Shown here: piece by piece, positions 32,572-40,519 of the stretch
Layout: each line of letters opens with the position of its first letter
Numbering within the stretch: the first letter of the stretch is position 1
Assembly (NCBI GenBank): GCA_041499035.1
Contig: JBGQJK010000003.1
Coordinates: forward strand, 1 to 64,000
Source: DATFUL01 sp041499035
GTDB lineage: Bacteria > Patescibacteriota > Microgenomatia > UBA8517
Direction: 5' to 3'
DNA length: 64,000 nucleotides
The notes under the pieces: generated by a model
What the model saw: only the letters and a program-made list of their open reading frames with translations
Database searches by the model: none
What the model was told of the DNA's origin: nothing
Position numbers and translations under genes: made by a program

Positions 32572-32978
32572 TATTCTGAAGTTTTACCGTCGAATTCTTC
32601 ATGACCCTCGTCAGCCGCGGCATCTACTTTAGTGGGATGGACTACATCCAGTCTGTGGTGGGCCGGAGAATAAACGGTATAAAGTTTCAGCTCAAAAGTT
32701 TTTGAAGTATTTATAATGTTATGTGATGACCCTGCGGGAACTACTATGCAAAATCCAGCGCTAAATGTATAAACGTTGCCGTCGATTATGGCTTTACCCT
32801 CCCCGCTTTCGATCCGCAAAAACTGGTCGTTGTCGGGGTGTACCTCCATCCCGATTTCCTCCCCCGCCCTGAGACTCATCAAAACCAACTGGGAGTGATG
32901 TGCAGTATAAATAACTTTCCTGAAGTTACTGTTGCCGGTTGTCGCTTCTTCGAGATTAATTACAAAACCTTTGGCCAT
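32571..32978 (-). CDS. Small cupin-domain protein
   Basis: 135-residue single-domain cupin. Cupin motif 1 is GEEIGMEVHPDNDQFLRIESGEG (GxxxxxHxHxxxxE-like, with the first His replaced; MEVHPDNDQF is the core) and motif 2 is VVPAGSSHNIINT. The YTAHHSQLVLMSLRAGEEIG start is the form seen in mannose-6-phosphate-isomerase-like cupins of many CPR genomes. The substrate or metal is unknown. It is the middle gene of a three-gene leftward unit. Confidence 0.85.
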   Translation of the reverse strand: MAKGFVINLEEATTGNSNFRKVIYTAHHSQLVLMSLRAGEEIGMEVHPDNDQFLRIESGEGKAIIDGNVYTFSAGFCIVVPAGSSHNIINTSKTFELKLYTVYSPAHHRLDVVHPTKVDAAADEGHEEFDGKTSE

Positions 32979-32987
32979 GAAATATTC

Positions 32988-33626
32988 TTAATTGCATTTC
33001 AGTGCGGCACGGCACTGGGTCTTACTATCACCCGTAAGACTGTCGCAATAAGAACATTGTGAAGAGGAGGAGCTTCCACCGGAAGTCCCTTGCTGTGTGG
33101 GAACATTAAATGATTGGAATGTAACGCCTGTGGGAAGATTAAACATGGTGGCATCGACTACCCAGGGCCCGCAGTTGTAATTCATGTTTGCACTTGGGTC
33201 AACCGCTCCACTTGGCGCCTTTGCCGCAGTAGAACCCGTGGCGGGTGTTGCATTCGGATCAAAACTCATTTTAAAGCCCGTCTTTTGGCCGTCCGTCCAC
33301 ATATAACTTGTGCTGTCCATGACAATCATATGGGATTTTGTAGCAACGCTATTTACAGTTACGTCGAAGTCCCCCCTTACTTTGCCTCCGCTTGTATAAA
33401 CCGCCCCGGTACTACCCGCGTTACTGTAAGTACAGCTCTGGGCAACACCTTTACCAAGAATATCTTTTAAAGTCCCGACTGCTGAAGTGGTTTGCTGTTG
33501 ATTTCCGTTTCCACCCGAGGTTTCGGTTGCCGGTGTCGTCGCCCTTTTCTTTCCGGACATGAAGTACCAGCCACCCAAAAGTAAAAGAAGTAGTACTGCA
33601 ACTATCACCAATACTTTCTTGTTCAT
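32988..33626 (-). CDS. Membrane-anchored lipoprotein-like secreted protein
   Basis: 212 residues from ATG 33626: MNKKVLVIVAVLLLLLLGGW is a single membrane anchor, followed by a Thr/Gln/Gly-rich linker and a beta-rich domain with GGKVRGDFDVTV and SYMWTDGQKTGFKMSF. The C-terminus has a Ser/Gly spacer and a small four-cysteine tail (CSYCDSL...CRAALKCN). Function unknown. The longer open frame upstream is rejected because TATAAT (plus 33634-33639) ends 7 bases before this ATG. Confidence 0.65.
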   Translation of the reverse strand: MNKKVLVIVAVLLLLLLGGWYFMSGKKRATTPATETSGGNGNQQQTTSAVGTLKDILGKGVAQSCTYSNAGSTGAVYTSGGKVRGDFDVTVNSVATKSHMIVMDSTSYMWTDGQKTGFKMSFDPNATPATGSTAAKAPSGAVDPSANMNYNCGPWVVDATMFNLPTGVTFQSFNVPTQQGTSGGSSSSSQCSYCDSLTGDSKTQCRAALKCN

Positions 33627-33633
33627 TAGTGCT

Positions 33634-33641
33634 ATTATACT
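33634..33641. promoter_or_regulatory. Divergent overlapping -10 elements
   Basis: Minus-strand TATAAT (33634-33639) serves ATG 33626 (7 bases away). Plus-strand TATACT (33636-33641) serves ATG 33655 (13 bases away). The hexamers share four bases, so the two promoters cannot be occupied together. Confidence 0.55.
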
Positions 33642-33654
33642 ATTCATATATACC

Positions 33655-34047
33655 ATGTCAACCAAAAAGTTGAAGCAGGAATATGAGATTGCAGCTCCCC
33701 TCTCCAGTGTTTGGAAAGCTTTAACCGACACCAAAGTTATAAATAAATGGGGTGGCGGACCCGCTAAAATGAAGCCGGAAGTTGGTTTTAAATTCAGCTT
33801 TTGGGGCGGAGATATTACCGGAAGCAATACGAAAGTGATTTCGATGAAACAACTTAATCAGGATTGGATGGCGGGAAAATGGGACGAGTTTTCCAAAGTC
33901 GTTTTTAAACTTTCTAACAAAGCCGGTGTAACAACTGTAGTTCTAACTCAGACAGGCATCCCTTTCAAAGAGTTTAAAGATATAGCCGACGGTTGGGACC
34001 GATATTACTTTGGTGAGATAAAGAAACTGCTGGAAAGCAAACTATAG
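33655..34047 (+). CDS. SRPBCC/AHSA1-domain protein
   Basis: 130-residue START-like (AHSA1) fold: LKQEYEIAAPLSSVWKALTD at the N-terminus, the small loop INKWGGGPAKMKPEVGFKFS, WGGDITGSN and the long C-terminal helix with DGWDRYYFGEIKKLLESKL. Such proteins bind hydrophobic ligands or act with Hsp90; the ligand here is unknown. The start at 33655 removes 32 upstream codons that are antisense to the neighbouring gene's signal region. Confidence 0.85.
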   Translation: MSTKKLKQEYEIAAPLSSVWKALTDTKVINKWGGGPAKMKPEVGFKFSFWGGDITGSNTKVISMKQLNQDWMAGKWDEFSKVVFKLSNKAGVTTVVLTQTGIPFKEFKDIADGWDRYYFGEIKKLLESKL

Positions 34048-34056
34048 AGGCTGTTG

Positions 34057-34062
34057 TATAAT
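34057..34062 (+). promoter_or_regulatory. -10 element of the cysteine-rich small gene
   Basis: TATAAT ends 6 bases before ATG 34069; leaderless geometry. Confidence 0.55.
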
Positions 34063-34068
34063 AACTCC

Positions 34069-34326
34069 ATGACGGAAAACCTAGCCATGAATATCCAAAA
34101 AATGTGCGCCGGCTGCCCGTTTCAATCTCCGGAAAACGGTTGTTCTCATGTTGAGATTGGCGAGGCCGGACAATTAAGGCGGGCGGAAAAAGGAATGTGT
34201 GAGGACGCAGCAGTTTATGACGCCTCACGTATTGTGCGATCGGCTTACAGGATTTTGATCCGCAACCAATGGACATCGGTACGGATCAGTGATATTTTCT
34301 ACGTTGGGCAAAAGTCTAGCTCCTAG
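34069..34326 (+). CDS. Small cysteine-containing hypothetical protein
   Basis: 85 residues. A cysteine cluster CAGCPFQSPENGCSHV (about 13-28) plus a later MCEDA suggests a metal site with four cysteines and a histidine. The C-terminal half is helical and basic. No family recognised. Convergent with the next gene (2 bases between stops). Confidence 0.6.
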   Translation: MTENLAMNIQKMCAGCPFQSPENGCSHVEIGEAGQLRRAEKGMCEDAAVYDASRIVRSAYRILIRNQWTSVRISDIFYVGQKSSS

Positions 34327-34328
34327 TG

Positions 34329-34643
34329 TCACGTTTTGATTTTGTTACGTATGGAGTTTCCCACAAAGGCAGCGATTAATCCGCAGAGGGCTCCGAAAAT
34401 CCCAAGGAGAAAAAAGAACCCGAGTTTTGTGTAAACCGGATCGGTTCCCGCATAACCGTGAAACATAAACATTAGTGAAGCAACAAACCCGAAAATTGCG
34501 CCGCTCCTAAGAGCCGCATTCCTGTTTTTGGAAAAATACCCCAGGACTAATCCTGTAATCCCCCAGGGAAGGAGTATCCAAACCGGCCCGCCAAGTAGCC
34601 CCAAAATTAACCCGACCGCAACCGCTGCTATCAAAAGGTACAT
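34329..34643 (-). CDS. Small membrane protein
   Basis: 104 residues with three to four helices (LIAAVAVGLILGLLGGPVWI; AIFGFVASLMFMF; GFFFLLGIFGALCGLIAAFV). Glycine-rich helices resemble small GlsB/YeaQ-like stress membrane proteins, but the match is weak. TACAAT (34650-34655) ends 6 bases before the ATG on the minus strand. Confidence 0.55.
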   Translation of the reverse strand: MYLLIAAVAVGLILGLLGGPVWILLPWGITGLVLGYFSKNRNAALRSGAIFGFVASLMFMFHGYAGTDPVYTKLGFFFLLGIFGALCGLIAAFVGNSIRNKIKT

Positions 34644-34712
34644 ATATAAATTGTAACACCGGCTACAAGACTTGATATTGAAAAATATATTTTTCGGTGG
34701 TAAATTAAATTA

Positions 34713-34913
34713 ATGGACGTAGAAAAACACAAAAATTGGAAAGGAATGCATAGCGGAGGCGGAAATGCAGTTTACGGCTTGGGTTTTATCGGGGCTTTAA
34801 TTTATTACATTCAGAATGCAACAAATTTTATGGACGGAGTTATCGGGTTTCTTAAAGCCCTAGTCTGGCCCGCCTTCCTGATTCACAAAGTCTTCACAAT
34901 TCTGGGGATGTAA
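34713..34913 (+). CDS. Small conserved-looking membrane protein
   Basis: 66 residues: a charged N-terminus with KHKNWKGMHSGGGNAVYGLG, one helix GFIGALIYYIQNATNFMDGV and a second hydrophobic stretch GFLKALVWPAFLIHKVF. The pattern (NAVYGLGFIGALIYYI) is like small membrane proteins seen across CPR and some other bacteria. Function unknown. TAAATT ends 6 bases before the ATG. Confidence 0.6.
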   Translation: MDVEKHKNWKGMHSGGGNAVYGLGFIGALIYYIQNATNFMDGVIGFLKALVWPAFLIHKVFTILGM

Positions 34914-34921
34914 TGAAGTTA

Positions 34922-35140
34922 TTATTCTGATTCTTTTCCTTTTTTCGGATGGTTTTGTTCAATGAGATTTCTGGTTCGATATAAAAGCGCTTCCCTTTTC
35001 GTAACTTTGTATCCCTTTGCACCAGCGATTATGTCTAAGAAAATATCTCCGGACAGAGACTTAAGATCTGCCATTGCTTTGGCAACCAAATAGGCTGTGC
35101 CTTCACCGTTTGAATCGCTTCCTCCCTCGCCAACTGCCAT
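34922..35140 (-). CDS. Hypothetical small protein
   Basis: 72 residues, soluble, helical: AYLVAKAMADLKSLSGDIFL and a basic tail ending HPKKGKESE. No family recognised. TAGGAT (35150-35155) ends 9 bases before the ATG, consistent with independent leaderless transcription. Confidence 0.5.
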   Translation of the reverse strand: MAVGEGGSDSNGEGTAYLVAKAMADLKSLSGDIFLDIIAGAKGYKVTKREALLYRTRNLIEQNHPKKGKESE

Positions 35141-35173
35141 AACACTTAAATCCTACTCCAAATTCCTCAAAGG

Positions 35174-35671
35174 TCAAATTTGGGGTTTTGGATTTCTAAA
35201 CTTCTTTACTAGAAACCATGTAGGTAAACCGATTACAATTCCAAGGAAGGCTAGTGTGCCAAGTGTCTCCCCTGTTGTTAACCGTGCTGGTGATGGGCTT
35301 GGGGAATTTTCCGTTAATGCGCCTTTAACTTCTGGTGAAGGAGTAGGCGAAGTGACCGGGGTTGACGTTTCTGTAGGCGTAGAAGTTGGAGTGATTGTTG
35401 CAATAACACTTATAGTCGCTTTTGGGGTTGAAACAATAAGAGGCCTTGAAGTAGCTGGGGCTAGGTAAATCGGTTGTGAGCATTGTGGGTAATATGGCGC
35501 GCAAGTATCTGAGAGCGGAGTTCCGTCACAACACCCACAGCCGCAAACTCCGCTATGGTGGGAGCAGCAACCACTTCTTGCAAATAAGTTCGTAGGATAA
35601 GTAAGCGAGAAGGCGAAAAGAATAATAAAAGATGTAAACAGGGGCAGGAGCCGAAACCCCTGGAATTTCAT
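35174..35671 (-). CDS. Exported cysteine/histidine-rich protein with C-terminal membrane anchor
   Basis: 165 residues: signal peptide (1-~31), then the compact motif CCSHHSGVCGCGCCDGTPLS (about 35-54), known from many secreted bacterial proteins where it usually accompanies nuclease, SH3 or peptidase-like domains; here it stands nearly alone. A Thr/Ser/Pro linker follows, then a C-terminal helix (about 134-155, TLAFLGIVIGLPTWFLV) with a KKFRNPK tail. LTTGE before the helix is reminiscent of a cell-wall sorting signal, although it is not the LAxTG type. Possibly surface-displayed. Confidence 0.65.
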   Translation of the reverse strand: MKFQGFRLLPLFTSFIILFAFSLTYPTNLFARSGCCSHHSGVCGCGCCDGTPLSDTCAPYYPQCSQPIYLAPATSRPLIVSTPKATISVIATITPTSTPTETSTPVTSPTPSPEVKGALTENSPSPSPARLTTGETLGTLAFLGIVIGLPTWFLVKKFRNPKPQI

Positions 35672-35756
35672 GTATTTGCCCGAATAGTAGTCCTAAATCT
35701 CATCAAGGTCAAATTCAGCTCTATTTTAGGACTTTTGGCCTAAAAGTGGGCTAGTT

Positions 35757-36014
35757 TTAGGTTTTGATGCGCTTGACTGTTCCGTGGTTAATAAAGACCG
35801 CAGGCATACCTTTGACCACTTTGATTCTGCCGATTCTTAGTTTGCACTCCGGGCAAAATACATCGGTTCCTGTCGGCAAATCCCCCACTCCCACGTAATC
35901 CTTGCCGATCCGCTGTATATAGCACTTCATGAGAAATCCCGGCTTCATTTTTATATACCGGCCAAAGAGGATGTGCCCATTTTTGCAGTAAACGTCAATT
36001 GTTTTAATACTCAT
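35757..36014 (-). CDS. Small zinc-ribbon-like protein
   Basis: 85 residues with a beta-rich outline and CxxC at FCPECKLRIG (about 54-63); a second metal pair could be the earlier C10 with H14 (CKNGH) or C31. No signal peptide. Probably a small zinc-binding cytoplasmic protein of unknown role. TAAAAT ends 8 bases before the ATG. Confidence 0.55.
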   Translation of the reverse strand: MSIKTIDVYCKNGHILFGRYIKMKPGFLMKCYIQRIGKDYVGVGDLPTGTDVFCPECKLRIGRIKVVKGMPAVFINHGTVKRIKT

Positions 36015-36074
36015 TTGAAGCTATTTTAGCACTTCACCTGAGGTTTTCCTTACTTTAGGAGTTTTTCTTGAAAT

Positions 36075-36617
36075 TTATAGTTCTTTTCGCCAGACTTGTG
36101 CGTCACCTGTTGGTCCATACATTTGAATAGCCACTCCACATCTTTCATAACCGACACTGTCATAAAACCCCCAACCCGAGCTTTCGTAGCGCGGGCCACT
36201 ATTTAAAATTATTTCGGTATAATCATTTTTTCTGGCCTGTTCCTCCAACCTAGCGACAAGTACCGAACCAACCCCTTTGCCTTTCCGCATGTCTGGTCTA
36301 ACAAAGGCATTAACAAGTTCAATAGGATTTTCTGTTTTAGAAAATCTACGCATAACTTCATTTGGCTTTCTAGTTCCTACCACTCCTATTATTTCCCCAC
36401 CTTCCTCAGCCACTAAATATTTTCTGTCGTTAGCGCCCGTTGCACTTTTTCCCATATAATCTAGCGTCTCGGAGATTTCATCTGTCAGAATCTCTCCGTT
36501 GAACCTATCTCTGACCCAAACAGTCATAATTGATTTTAGAAAAGGTAAGTCGGTGAGTTTTAAAGGACGAATATTACCGTGGAATTGACCCTTTTCTTTA
36601 ACGTGAGTTTCTGGCAT
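36075..36617 (-). CDS. GNAT-family N-acetyltransferase
   Basis: 180 residues with the GNAT core: IRPLKLTDLPFLKSIMTVWV start, strand YLVAEEGGEIIGVVG, motif A FVRPDMRKGKGVGSVLVARL (R/QxxGxG as RKGKGVG) and SSGWGFYDSVGYERCGVAIQ at the end. Acceptor unknown. Extended -10 TGCTAAAAT ends 7 bases before the ATG. The second GNAT in the window; it is not close in sequence to the first. Confidence 0.9.
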   Translation of the reverse strand: MPETHVKEKGQFHGNIRPLKLTDLPFLKSIMTVWVRDRFNGEILTDEISETLDYMGKSATGANDRKYLVAEEGGEIIGVVGTRKPNEVMRRFSKTENPIELVNAFVRPDMRKGKGVGSVLVARLEEQARKNDYTEIILNSGPRYESSGWGFYDSVGYERCGVAIQMYGPTGDAQVWRKEL

Positions 36618-36682
36618 GTTGCCTATTTTAGCACTTCTTTTGTAGACTTAGCACTTTCTTGGAATTTGAGAAGTACTGGTTA

Positions 36683-36925
36683 TTATTGCTTGTTTTCCTT
36701 ATTTCTGAAGATTTCGTCCTTATACCAATCGTAGGCATATCTTGCTGCGTTGACAATTATTACTGCAGGGATACCAACATATAAAGTTGCAAAAGCGAAA
36801 AAGGTTACAAGCTCTTTAATTGCCATGGGGTTTCCCTCAATTGCTTGTTTGGTGGCAATAGCCCCGGCACCCAACTCTGCAAGACCAATAGCTGTAATTT
36901 CAGGGATATGCTTTCTGATCTCCAT
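36683..36925 (-). CDS. Small membrane protein
   Basis: 80 residues with two predicted helices (about 10-29 and 42-65) and a charged C-terminus (WYKDEIFRNKENK). Unlike its neighbours it lacks a -10 close to the ATG and may carry a short leader. Function unknown. Confidence 0.5.
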   Translation of the reverse strand: MEIRKHIPEITAIGLAELGAGAIATKQAIEGNPMAIKELVTFFAFATLYVGIPAVIIVNAARYAYDWYKDEIFRNKENKQ

Positions 36926-37010
36926 TTTTATTTAGACAAGGTCATATTACTATAAATTCTTAAAAGGTCAAATTATTGACAGCCCGGCTTCCACGGTATT
37001 TAATGAAGAC

Positions 37011-37271
37011 ATGACATTAACAAATAGTGACTTTAAGGGTATAAAAGAGGTTGTCAACGAGGCAATTGAAGAAAATGAGACTTTGGTCAGAAAGGATGAT
37101 ATAAAACACCTTCCTACAAAAGAAGAGTTTTATAACAAAATGGATGAAGTGATGGGAGAACTTAAAACAGTCCGGGAAGAGCATACATTGCTTTCCGGCA
37201 GAGTTTACGATAACCATGAGCCCAGAATTGAGAACATAGAAAAGAAATTAAATCTTCAGCTGGCAGTTTAG
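37011..37271 (+). CDS. Small coiled-coil protein
   Basis: 86 residues, acidic and helical. EEFYNKMDEVMGELKTVREE and RVYDNHEPRIENIEKKLNLQ form a coiled coil; the KDDIKHLPTKEEF turn and the overall plan match the 87-residue protein at 24762. TTGACA with TATTTA (8 bases before the ATG) forms a plausible promoter. Possibly a structural partner of a membrane or phage-like protein; unknown. Confidence 0.6.
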   Translation: MTLTNSDFKGIKEVVNEAIEENETLVRKDDIKHLPTKEEFYNKMDEVMGELKTVREEHTLLSGRVYDNHEPRIENIEKKLNLQLAV

Positions 37272-37299
37272 AGACTCCACTTGATATACAATAGATAAG

Positions 37300-37587
37300 G
37301 TGCAGGACAGGCTTAAATTCCGGATAGGCAAAGACACTTTGGCTAAATTTGTAGTTAGTGCTTTTGAAGAAGATCCTTACTCCAAGCAGGTTGTGACTTT
37401 GGAAAATGTAGGTAAGCCTGTTGGACATTTTACAATATCGATAGTTAACGAGGCTGACAATTCTTTTTTCCAGATTGAACAAATCAATCCCCCGGAACTT
37501 GACACGGTGTTTAAGGCGTTTGAAGCGTTTAAAGTAGAAAACTCCACGGAGGTTATCTATCGTGTCCTGATCCCCAGACAAGATTAA
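37300..37587 (+). CDS. Hypothetical protein with GTG start
   Basis: 95 residues, soluble alpha/beta, no family recognised (LKFRIGKDTLAKFVVSAFEE; VGHFTISIVNEADNSFFQIE). GTG 37300 is supported by an extended -10 (TGATATACA, hexamer 37285-37290) that ends 9 bases upstream. Adjacent to the coiled-coil gene. Confidence 0.5.
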   Translation: MQDRLKFRIGKDTLAKFVVSAFEEDPYSKQVVTLENVGKPVGHFTISIVNEADNSFFQIEQINPPELDTVFKAFEAFKVENSTEVIYRVLIPRQD

Positions 37588-37610
37588 TTTGATTATTATC
37601 AAATTGCGGA

Positions 37611-37874
37611 TTATTTTCTTTTTTTGAGCCACCAGGTTTTGAGGAGACCCAGGGAAAATGTGGAAACTATGTAGGCTTCGGTCGGGACAAATGCGGCCAA
37701 GAACGGTTTATCTATTTTTAACATATAAAACAAAGTTGCGACCACAATGTAAGTTGCGACCGCAACGGAAATCCGCCGGACCCAGCTTGTTTCCCAGGCT
37801 TTATCCCCTTCCACTTTACGGTTCCTTGCCTTAATTTTCTCAACTTCTTTTTCCAAACTTTCGATTCCAGTCAT
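37611..37874 (-). CDS. Small membrane protein with coiled-coil N-terminus
   Basis: 87 residues: a charged helical start (IESLEKEVEKIKARNRKVEG), then two membrane helices (VAVATYIVVATLFYMLKI; FVPTEAYIVSTFSLGLL) and a WLKKRK tail. This is the plan of small 2TM proteins common in CPR genomes. Extended -10 TGCTAAAAT ends 6 bases before the ATG. Confidence 0.6.
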   Translation of the reverse strand: MTGIESLEKEVEKIKARNRKVEGDKAWETSWVRRISVAVATYIVVATLFYMLKIDKPFLAAFVPTEAYIVSTFSLGLLKTWWLKKRK

Positions 37875-37932
37875 GAAGCAATTTTAGCATATTAACTTGT
37901 TTTTGCCCCATAGTTGAATTACAATCCCGCTT

Positions 37933-38421
37933 ATGGAAACACGGGTGGTATACACATTAGCTATATTGGGAGCGCTTGGGGTTGGTGCATATTTTGCTTT
38001 GAGACCGAAAGGCAGTTTGCCTCCTGAGAGTCTAATTCCTCCGCAAGACAAAAGTTCAGATCAGACTCCTCCCATCCAAAATGCCGGCCTTGCAACTTTG
38101 GCCCCCACGGAATCCGGACGAAACGGCAACGGTTCTACGAAAGTAAATGGAATGACAGGCGCAGTATACCCGGTAGTACCTGATCCTGAAGGCAGGAATA
38201 GAGAGTGTTTGGGAGTGGGAGCATATAGTGTCGGAAATCCGGTAACCGTTGACGGTGCGGCGGTAGCTGAGGGTTCGGACAACAGCGTTTATATTGATGC
38301 TGAAGGCGACATTTATTCAAAAGGGGTAAAAATTGGAAGTTGGAATAGGAGTGCTTTGCCAAGTAATGAACAATTTGGACACACTAAGCCTGAGGACAAG
38401 ATTGTTGTTTGCGCAAACTGA
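37933..38421 (+). CDS. Exported hypothetical protein
   Basis: 162 residues: an N-terminal membrane helix (about 5-22, VYTLAILGALGVGAYFAL) and a low-complexity Pro/Ser/Gln linker. A compact domain of ~80 residues (GRNRECLGVGAYSVGNPVTV; YIDAEGDIYSKGVKIGSW) follows, with two cysteines likely forming a disulfide. No family recognised. TACAAT ends 7 bases before the ATG. Confidence 0.55.
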   Translation: METRVVYTLAILGALGVGAYFALRPKGSLPPESLIPPQDKSSDQTPPIQNAGLATLAPTESGRNGNGSTKVNGMTGAVYPVVPDPEGRNRECLGVGAYSVGNPVTVDGAAVAEGSDNSVYIDAEGDIYSKGVKIGSWNRSALPSNEQFGHTKPEDKIVVCAN

Positions 38422-38458
38422 TTAGGGACTGCAGTGGGGCCAGAGACTGCGCTTTGTA

Positions 38459-38767
38459 TTAAGTAAGGAGTTTCGCGCGGTGAGTAAGAATATTTCCCCA
38501 AGTCATCATACTTTCGGCCCAAACCGAAGGGTCTTTTGGTCCGTGTAAACCCTCTTTTTGAAGTAATGGATACTGATTTGTAAAACTGCTGAAAGTTCCT
38601 GCAAAAGCAGCTGGAAGTGTTGAAGAATTTAAGTCCTGAATATAACTTGACGTGTTAACTAAAAACGTTTTTATTCTCTCTTTTTTACCTAAGTAATCAT
38701 CAGCTGCCCAGTTTCCTACTCTGTTAAGATTCATTGCAATATCCAATATTTTGGCCTTGTTATTCAT
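38459..38767 (-). CDS. Hypothetical protein
   Basis: 102 residues, soluble and mostly helical (LDIAMNLNRVGNWAADDYLG). The start lies next to the stop of the upstream DUF5674-like gene, so the two form an operon. The pattern of hydrophobic repeats suggests a four-helix bundle; identity unknown. Confidence 0.5.
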   Translation of the reverse strand: MNNKAKILDIAMNLNRVGNWAADDYLGKKERIKTFLVNTSSYIQDLNSSTLPAAFAGTFSSFTNQYPLLQKEGLHGPKDPSVWAESMMTWGNILTHRAKLLT

Positions 38768-38768
38768 A

Positions 38769-39092
38769 TTATTTCAAAAGTTTTCCTACTATTGCATCAA
38801 ATCTTTTTCTTATACCAAGAGAAAGGATATCCCGGGACGGATTATTATCCTTGGGCCGGAGATTTATTATTGAATTGTAGTCAACTTCGTTTGTTTTAAC
38901 ATCGAATCCCCCGCCCCAGAGATTTTTCTGTGAAGAACCATTATTGAGTAGAGCCTGTTCCTCATCAAAATGCCTGTCTCCTCCGCCCGAGAGAATTTCC
39001 TTTTCAATGTCTACCACGACTTTTATATATCCGTCGAAACGTTTAGCCATTTCTGCTATTTGTTCTTTTGAAGCTCTACCCGTGATAATCAT
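38769..39092 (-). CDS. DUF5674-like protein
   Basis: 107 residues. The layout IKVVVDIEKEILSGGGDRHF, then DEEQALLNNGSSQKNLWGGG and YNSIINLRPKDNNPSRDI matches my recollection of DUF5674, a small family found mainly in CPR genomes and of unknown function. I use ATG 39092; an in-frame GTG at 39107 is only 2 bases from the -10 (TGTTAGAAT) and could not be inside the transcript. Operon with the gene downstream, which might be a partner. Confidence 0.6.
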   Translation of the reverse strand: MIITGRASKEQIAEMAKRFDGYIKVVVDIEKEILSGGGDRHFDEEQALLNNGSSQKNLWGGGFDVKTNEVDYNSIINLRPKDNNPSRDILSLGIRKRFDAIVGKLLK

Positions 39093-39124
39093 ATTCTTAA
39101 AACCCACTTATTCTAACATACCAT

Positions 39125-39649
39125 TTATGGGTAGCAGTGGGGCCAGAGGCTGCGCTCCCCAATGCTTACGGCATATGAAGCGGTTTGGACTGCTTCTTCC
39201 GCATTAGCCCTTAGAGACAGATTCGGGTCCTCCCCCATTTTGATTCTTAAATTTTTCCAGGTAGTTGCGTCGAACTGGAAAAGGCCCAAGTAGACGGAAT
39301 TTTTTGCAGAAGGATTAAATCCCGATTCACAAATCGCAATCGCGCGTATTACATTTGGGTCAACTCCATATTGCCCCGCAAAGCGGTTTGTGAATTCATA
39401 AATTTCTGCGGATGTAAACGTAGGTTGTGGAATTGGAGTCGGAGTTGGTTTGGGCGTAGGTTTTTTGGTTGGAGTCGGTGACGGGGATGGCGTTGGTGAA
39501 GGGGTATCAGTTGGCATTGATGTTGGGCTTGACGAAGACGTTGCTTCCGCCATAACTTTTTTCTCTTCATTCGGGCGATTCATAATATACAAAGTCACAA
39601 CTTCTCCGAATAGAACGAGAAGGAGGATAGACAAAATGAAGTTTTTCAT
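39125..39649 (-). CDS. Lytic transglycosylase-like protein (SLT fold)
   Basis: Peptidoglycan lyase candidate: membrane anchor (about 2-22, FILSILLLVLFGEVVTLYIM), a long Pro/Thr/Ser linker, then the goose-lysozyme/SLT domain. It has VIRAIAICESGFNPSAKNS with the catalytic Glu in CESGF, GLFQFDATTWKNL and a final HCYP. It lacks the long C-terminal part of Slt70, so it is a compact anchored form. Start ATG 39649, with extended -10 TGCTAGAAT ending 7 bases upstream; 15 upstream codons are rejected. Confidence 0.85.
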   Translation of the reverse strand: MKNFILSILLLVLFGEVVTLYIMNRPNEEKKVMAEATSSSSPTSMPTDTPSPTPSPSPTPTKKPTPKPTPTPIPQPTFTSAEIYEFTNRFAGQYGVDPNVIRAIAICESGFNPSAKNSVYLGLFQFDATTWKNLRIKMGEDPNLSLRANAEEAVQTASYAVSIGERSLWPHCYP

Positions 39650-39830
39650 ACGGGTAATTCTAGCACTACTTTCCTCTGTGCTTGAAGTATTCAACCTGCT
39701 GAAGTCTGTGGACCGCGTCTTCCCGTTTTTTGTAAGGGCCCCCGAGATGCTTACGGCTGGTTCTTCCGATTACGTAATAGCCTTCCTTCCGTTTAATTAT
39801 CACCATTCATTATAACAGCCATTTTTTTGA

Positions 39831-39836
39831 TATAAT
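39831..39836 (+). promoter_or_regulatory. -10 element of the HAD hydrolase gene
   Basis: TGATATAAT (extended -10) ends 7 bases before ATG 39844. Confidence 0.6.
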
Positions 39837-39843
39837 CCCTAAC

Positions 39844-40515
39844 ATGGTTGAAAACAGACGGTTTGCACTATTAGCTGACCTTGATAAAACTCTGCACGAC
39901 TCAGACGAATATACCACCTCGGCGTTTGTATATAGTCTTGACCAGCTCGGCTATCCGCTAAGCCCAAGACAAACGATTACAAAACTTATCGGTAAGCCAC
40001 TAATTGAGTGCTACGAAGCCCTGGCCCCCGGGGGAGATTTTGAGGCTCTTAGGGCTGCACACACAAAATTTCAAGAAGAGCACCCGGAGCTTTTGAAGCC
40101 ATTCCCCCACACCATTAGCACCTTGAGTAAAATAAAAGATGAGGGTTTTAATACTGCAGTTATAACTTCCCGCTCAAGGGCCAGCGCTCTTGAAAACATG
40201 GAGGCGACAGGTGTGGCCCGTTTTATTGACTACCTGGTTTCGGTGGATGATGTGGAAAATCCCAAACCTCATCCCGAACCTGTTCAAAAGGCGCTTATCC
40301 ATTTTAATATTCCCGCTCATCATGCCTGGACCGCCGGTGACTCGCACTTAGACGTACAGGCGGGAAACCGCGCCGGAACTCATACGATTGCTGTGGTAAA
40401 CGGCAAGCTTACCCAAGAAATTATTGAGAGCAGGCCCGATCACATAATTTACGACATTGAGGAGATATACCCGGTGATAATGACAGGCATAAGGATTATA
40501 ACCGGCTCAGTATAA
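39844..40515 (+). CDS. HAD-superfamily phosphatase (PGP-like)
   Basis: 223-residue haloacid dehalogenase-like hydrolase. Motif I is LADLDKTLHD; the second Asp of DxD is replaced by Lys (DLDKT), as in some subfamily 1 members. Motif II is TAVITSRSR, motif III K in ENPKPHPEPV, and motif IV GDSHLDVQAG. The cap inserted after motif I makes it resemble phosphoglycolate phosphatase or beta-phosphoglucomutase. Substrate unknown. Confidence 0.88.
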   Translation: MVENRRFALLADLDKTLHDSDEYTTSAFVYSLDQLGYPLSPRQTITKLIGKPLIECYEALAPGGDFEALRAAHTKFQEEHPELLKPFPHTISTLSKIKDEGFNTAVITSRSRASALENMEATGVARFIDYLVSVDDVENPKPHPEPVQKALIHFNIPAHHAWTAGDSHLDVQAGNRAGTHTIAVVNGKLTQEIIESRPDHIIYDIEEIYPVIMTGIRIITGSV

Positions 40516-40519
40516 GCTT

